NCBI GenBank assembly: GCA_027080445.1 | Contig: JALWRY010000123.1 | Coordinates: 1-7,759 of the forward strand | Reading direction: 5' to 3' | From: Thiohalobacter sp. | GTDB lineage: Bacteria > Pseudomonadota > Gammaproteobacteria > DSM-19610 | Length of the DNA: 7,759 nt | Part shown: piece by piece, positions 3,996 to 7,759 of the stretch | Layout: every line of letters begins with the position of its first letter | Numbering within the stretch: position 1 is the first letter of the stretch | Position numbers and translations under genes: made by a program | Notes under the pieces: model-generated | Told to the model about the DNA's origin: nothing | What the model saw: only the letters and a program-made list of their open reading frames with translations | Databases searched by the model: none

Positions 3996-6900
3996 ATGAC
4001 AGACTCAAATGCCCGTTCCGGGCGTGCTGCCCTGACAGCGTTACAACAGCAGCTGGATGCCTGCATGGCACGGGATATCCCTACCCTGGAGAAAAGAATC
4101 CGCAGCTTGCAGCGGCGTGTGCAGGCCGGTCAGCCGACTGACCGGGGGCTTGCCGCGCTGGACAAGGCCATGGAATTGTCCCGGCGGCAGGTCGAACAAC
4201 GCCGCGCCGCGGCGCCACGGCCCGAGTACGCGTTGCCCTTGCCGGTGACCGAGCAGCGTGAAGCCATCCTGGAAACCCTTGCTGCACACCCGGTGGTGGT
4301 GCTGTGTGGCGAGACGGGTTCCGGAAAGACCACCCAGCTGCCCAAATTATGCCTGGAACTTGGCTTGGGCGTGCGGGGAAAGATCGGTCATACCCAACCG
4401 CGCCGGCTTGCCGCACGCAGCCTGGCGGCACGTATTGCCGAGGAGTTGCACTGCACCCTGGGCGAAGCCGTGGGTTACAAGGTCCGCTTCCAGGACCGCG
4501 TGCGAGACAGCAGCCATATCAAGATCATGACGGACGGTATCCTGCTGGCGGAGATTCAGTCCGATCCGGAATTGCGCGAATACGATGCGCTGATTATCGA
4601 TGAGGCGCACGAACGCAGTCTCAATGTGGATTTCCTGTTGGGGTACCTGCGCCGCCTGTTGCCGAGGCGGCCGGATCTCAAGGTCATCATTACCTCGGCC
4701 ACTATCGATCCGCAGCGTTTTTCCCGGCATTTTAACCATGCGCCGGTCATCGAGGTTTCCGGCCGTACCTTTCCCGTGGAGATGCGCTACCGGCCGGTCA
4801 ACGGCGAGGATGAAGACCAGCGCGAACGCAGTCGGACACAGGCCATCGTCGATGCCGTTGACGAACTGGCCGGCGAAGGGCCGGGCGATATCCTGGTGTT
4901 TCTTCCCGGTGAACGCGCGATCCGTGAAACCAGCGAGTTGTTGCGCAAACATCACCCGGCGCAGACAGAAATCCTGCCGCTCTATGCGCGCCTGTCAGCG
5001 CAGCAGCAGGCCCAGGTGTTTCGCCCGCACAAGGGGCGGCGCATTGTGCTGGCAACCAATGTGGCAGAGACATCATTGACGGTACCGGGCATCCGTTACG
5101 TGATCGATACCGGGCTGGCGCGCATCAGCCGTTACAGTTACCGCACCAAAGTCCAGCGCTTGCCGATTGAAGCCGTTTCGCAGGCGTCGGCCAACCAGCG
5201 CGCCGGCCGTTGCGGACGTGTGCAGGCCGGCATTTGTATCCGCCTGTACAGTGAAGAGGACTTTGTTTCACGCGCCGAATTCACCGCACCGGAAATACAA
5301 CGCACCAATCTTGCCGCCGTCATTCTGCAGATGGCGGCATTGAAACTGGGCGAGGTCGAAGCCTTCCCCTTTGTCGACCCGCCGGATACGCGCCTGGTGC
5401 GCGATGGCTATACCCTGCTCCAGGAACTGGGTGCGGTAGACAGGCAACAGCGACTGACAGCGACAGGGCGCGAGATATCGCGTCTACCCCTGGATCCCCG
5501 TCTTGCACGGATTATTCTTACGGCACGCGACCAGCACTGCCTCAGTGAGATCCTGGTGATCGTCGCCGTGCTGGAGGCCGCCGATCCCCGTGACCGGCCA
5601 CTCGACAAGGCCCAGGCGGCCGATGAAAAACACGCGCTGTTCCGGGATGAGAAATCCGATTTTCTGTCTTACCTGAAGTTGTGGCGGGCCTGGCAGGCGC
5701 AGGCGCGTCACCTGTCGCAGAACAAGTTGCGCAAGTGGTGCCGTGAGCACTTTATTTCCTGGTTGCGTATGCGCGAATGGGCGGATATCCATCGCCAGTT
5801 GCACGAGCAGGTCACCAGTATGGGGATGCACTGCAATACCGATGAGGCAGACTACCGGGCGGTCCACTGCGCCTTGCTCAGTGGCCTGTTAGGCAACATT
5901 GCCTTTCAGGCCGAACCGGGCGAATACCTGGGAGCAAGGAACCTTAAATTTGTGCTGTTCCCCGGTTCTTCACTGGCCAAAAAGAAACCCGCCTGGGTGG
6001 TGGCGGCCGAGCGGGTTGAAACCGGCAGGCGTTACCTGCGCACCGTCGCGGCAATCGATCCGGCCTGGGTGGAACCGCTGGCGAAACCCTTGTTGAAATA
6101 CCAGTATGCTGACCCGCACTGGGAAAAAAAGCGCGCACAGGTCGTCGCTTTCGAGCGGGTGACCCTGTACGGCCTGCCGTTGGTGAACCGGCGCAAGGTG
6201 AACTACGGCCCGATTGATCCCCCGACCGCGCGCAAGCTGTTCATTCAGCATGCGCTGGTAGAAGGCCTGTTTGACACGCACGCGCCCTTTGCCGCGCATA
6301 ACCGGGCGTTACTGGCGGAACTCGATCAGCTGGAGTCGAAGCGGCGCCGGCGTGATGTACTGGTCGACGAAGCGGAATTGTACCGGTTTTTCGATGAACG
6401 TCTTCCTGATGATGTGTATGACGGTGCGCGTTTCAATCGCTGGTGGAAAACGGTTTCAGCCACGCAACCACAGCGCCTGCATCTTGAACGCGATGCGGTG
6501 ATGCGTCAGGGTGCGGAAACGGTAGATGTACAGGCGTTCCCGTCGCAGATGAATGTGCGTGGCCTGATGCTCGATGTGAGCTACTGTTTTTCACCGGGTG
6601 ATGAAGATGACGGGGTTTGTGTGCAAATCCCGCTGGCTGCGCTCAACCAGCTGCACGCGGAAGACTTTGACTGGCTGGTGCCGGGCCTGATCCGTGAAAA
6701 AGTCACCCTGTTGATCAAATCCCTGCCGAAAAACCTGCGGCGTCATTTTGTGCCGGCCCCGGATTATGCGCAGGCCTGCCTGGAGGCGATCGATCAACGC
6801 CAGGGGGATCTGCTGGCGGCACTTGCGACCCAACTGAAACGTATGACCCGGATCGATGTGCCGCGACCCGCCTGGCGCGAAAGCTTGCTGCCGCGTCACC

Positions 6901-7759
6901 TGTTGTGCGGGTTTGAACTGGTCGATGAGCAGGGTAAACGACTTGCCGCTGGCCGGGACCTGGCGGCCTTGCAGCGGGATTTTGGTGAGCGGGCGCAGCG
7001 CGATTTTACCGCGGTAAGGGATACCCGGTTCGAGCGCAGCGATGTCCGCGACTGGGATTTTGGTGATTTGCCGGAATTTGTTGAAATCCCGCAGGGCGGT
7101 ATCACCTTGCGCGCCTGGCCGGCGTTGGAGCCGGTAAAGGATACGATCAGGCTGCGCCTGTTTGACCACCCGGACGCAGCGGCTGAATCACACCGCCAGG
7201 GTTTACTGGCGTTGTTCCGTCTTAACGCGGGCAGCCGCTTGCGCGATGTCCGGCGTGCGCTGCCGGCATTGCAGAAGCAGGTACTCTGGTTCAGTCCCCT
7301 GGGTTCTGCCGAGGTTTTACAGGCTGACCTGGAGCAGGCAGTGTTACAGGCCGTATTTATGCAGGAAGAATCCCTGGTGCGCACTGAAGTGGGCTATCGT
7401 CGCCGGCTTGAGGCGGGGAGGGCACAGTTACTGGAGCAGGCCGTGGAAATCGGTCGTTACAGTCATGATGCCTTGCAGGCGTTTCACCAGCTCAGCCGGG
7501 CGTTAAAAGGTTCGCTTTCCCCTCAGCTGCTGTCAGCCATGAACGAGATTCGCGGGTTGGCCGCCGCATTGGTCTATCCCGGTTTTGTATCGGCGACGCC
7601 ACTGACACGGTTGCCCCGGCTGCCGGTTTACCTGCGCGCCATGATAGCCCGGGTGGAAAAATTGCACGGTAATGTCGACAGGGACCGCCGGCTGGCGCTG
7701 CTGGTACAGGGCTACCAGTCCCGCTATGAACAGGCCCGGGACAAGGGTCGTGTGGACAG
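3996..7759 (+). CDS. hrpA: ATP-dependent RNA helicase HrpA (C-terminal end beyond the window)
   Basis: An uninterrupted frame of 1254 codons from ATG at 3996 to the right edge; HrpA proteins are about 1300 residues, so only a short C-terminal part is missing. It is a DEAH-box helicase of the DHX/HrpA group. Visible motifs: P-loop GETGSGKTT (105-113), TQPRRLAARSLA (motif Ia), DEAH (202-205), SAT (234-236), TNVAETSLT (354-362, motif V) and QRAGRCGR (401-408, motif VI). Helicase-associated helical segments follow to about 560, an OB-like segment around 628-700 (LLGNIAFQ...YLGARNLKFVLFPGS), and from about 710 the long HrpA-specific C-terminal region (DUF3418 type). All catalytic residues are present and there is no frameshift. 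The first 80 residues are helical, charged and Q/R-rich, as in other HrpA proteins. In E. coli HrpA acts on mRNA and has been linked to fimbrial mRNA processing and to rescue of stalled ribosomes. The start has a modest AGGT site 5-6 nt upstream. It is transcribed divergently from the cytochromes and appears unrelated to them. Confidence 0.97.
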   Translation, partial: MTDSNARSGRAALTALQQQLDACMARDIPTLEKRIRSLQRRVQAGQPTDRGLAALDKAMELSRRQVEQRRAAAPRPEYALPLPVTEQREAILETLAAHPVVVLCGETGSGKTTQLPKLCLELGLGVRGKIGHTQPRRLAARSLAARIAEELHCTLGEAVGYKVRFQDRVRDSSHIKIMTDGILLAEIQSDPELREYDALIIDEAHERSLNVDFLLGYLRRLLPRRPDLKVIITSATIDPQRFSRHFNHAPVIEVSGRTFPVEMRYRPVNGEDEDQRERSRTQAIVDAVDELAGEGPGDILVFLPGERAIRETSELLRKHHPAQTEILPLYARLSAQQQAQVFRPHKGRRIVLATNVAETSLTVPGIRYVIDTGLARISRYSYRTKVQRLPIEAVSQASANQRAGRCGRVQAGICIRLYSEEDFVSRAEFTAPEIQRTNLAAVILQMAALKLGEVEAFPFVDPPDTRLVRDGYTLLQELGAVDRQQRLTATGREISRLPLDPRLARIILTARDQHCLSEILVIVAVLEAADPRDRPLDKAQAADEKHALFRDEKSDFLSYLKLWRAWQAQARHLSQNKLRKWCREHFISWLRMREWADIHRQLHEQVTSMGMHCNTDEADYRAVHCALLSGLLGNIAFQAEPGEYLGARNLKFVLFPGSSLAKKKPAWVVAAERVETGRRYLRTVAAIDPAWVEPLAKPLLKYQYADPHWEKKRAQVVAFERVTLYGLPLVNRRKVNYGPIDPPTARKLFIQHALVEGLFDTHAPFAAHNRALLAELDQLESKRRRRDVLVDEAELYRFFDERLPDDVYDGARFNRWWKTVSATQPQRLHLERDAVMRQGAETVDVQAFPSQMNVRGLMLDVSYCFSPGDEDDGVCVQIPLAALNQLHAEDFDWLVPGLIREKVTLLIKSLPKNLRRHFVPAPDYAQACLEAIDQRQGDLLAALATQLKRMTRIDVPRPAWRESLLPRHLLCGFELVDEQGKRLAAGRDLAALQRDFGERAQRDFTAVRDTRFERSDVRDWDFGDLPEFVEIPQGGITLRAWPALEPVKDTIRLRLFDHPDAAAESHRQGLLALFRLNAGSRLRDVRRALPALQKQVLWFSPLGSAEVLQADLEQAVLQAVFMQEESLVRTEVGYRRRLEAGRAQLLEQAVEIGRYSHDALQAFHQLSRALKGSLSPQLLSAMNEIRGLAAALVYPGFVSATPLTRLPRLPVYLRAMIARVEKLHGNVDRDRRLALLVQGYQSRYEQARDKGRVD

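Noticed and set aside
4347..4955. Minus-strand open frame of 202 codons within hrpA
   Set aside because: It is antisense to the helicase core motifs and has no ribosome-binding site or domain of its own.

Overview
The window looks like chromosomal DNA from a GC-rich gammaproteobacterium. The main reasons are an HrpA helicase with the long HrpA-type C-terminal region, paired c4/c553-like periplasmic cytochromes of a kind common in respiratory gamma- and betaproteobacteria, clear Shine-Dalgarno sites and tight gene packing. Nothing in the sequence fixes the genus. I see no rRNA, tRNA, CRISPR array, insertion sequence or phage gene, and no stretch over about 300 bases lacks a gene.

Layout. Positions 1-2911 hold four genes on the minus strand, read right to left: a small MerR-type regulator (2911 to 2456), a ParA-type ATPase fused to a C-terminal glycogen-binding-like (CBM48/AMPK-type E-set) domain (2356 to 1253), a shorter MinD/ParA-like protein without a usable P-loop (1253 to 567), and an unrecognised protein that runs off the left edge (561 to before 1). 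The last three are separated by a 1-nt overlap and a 5-nt gap, so they are almost certainly one translationally coupled operon. The regulator lies 99 nt upstream of the ATPase, across a spacer with two short inverted repeats. Positions 2979-3012 form a strong intrinsic terminator that isolates this operon from the next one. Positions 3055-3762 hold two small exported monoheme c-type cytochromes, also on the minus strand. A 233-nt divergent intergenic region (3763-3995) then leads into hrpA on the plus strand, which runs off the right edge after 1254 codons.

How the genes fit together. The cytochromes are probably co-transcribed periplasmic electron carriers, and hrpA is a housekeeping RNA helicase; neither has an obvious link to the left-hand operon. 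The left operon is the part of interest. A functional ParA-type ATPase usually positions cargo (DNA, protein clusters or microcompartments) on the nucleoid through an adaptor. Here the ATPase carries a domain of the type that binds alpha-glucans in AMPK, branching enzymes and isoamylases, and it is followed by a degenerate ATPase paralogue and a further unknown protein. A plausible but unproven reading is a spatial-organisation system whose cargo is glycogen or another polysaccharide-associated body, controlled by its own MerR-like regulator.
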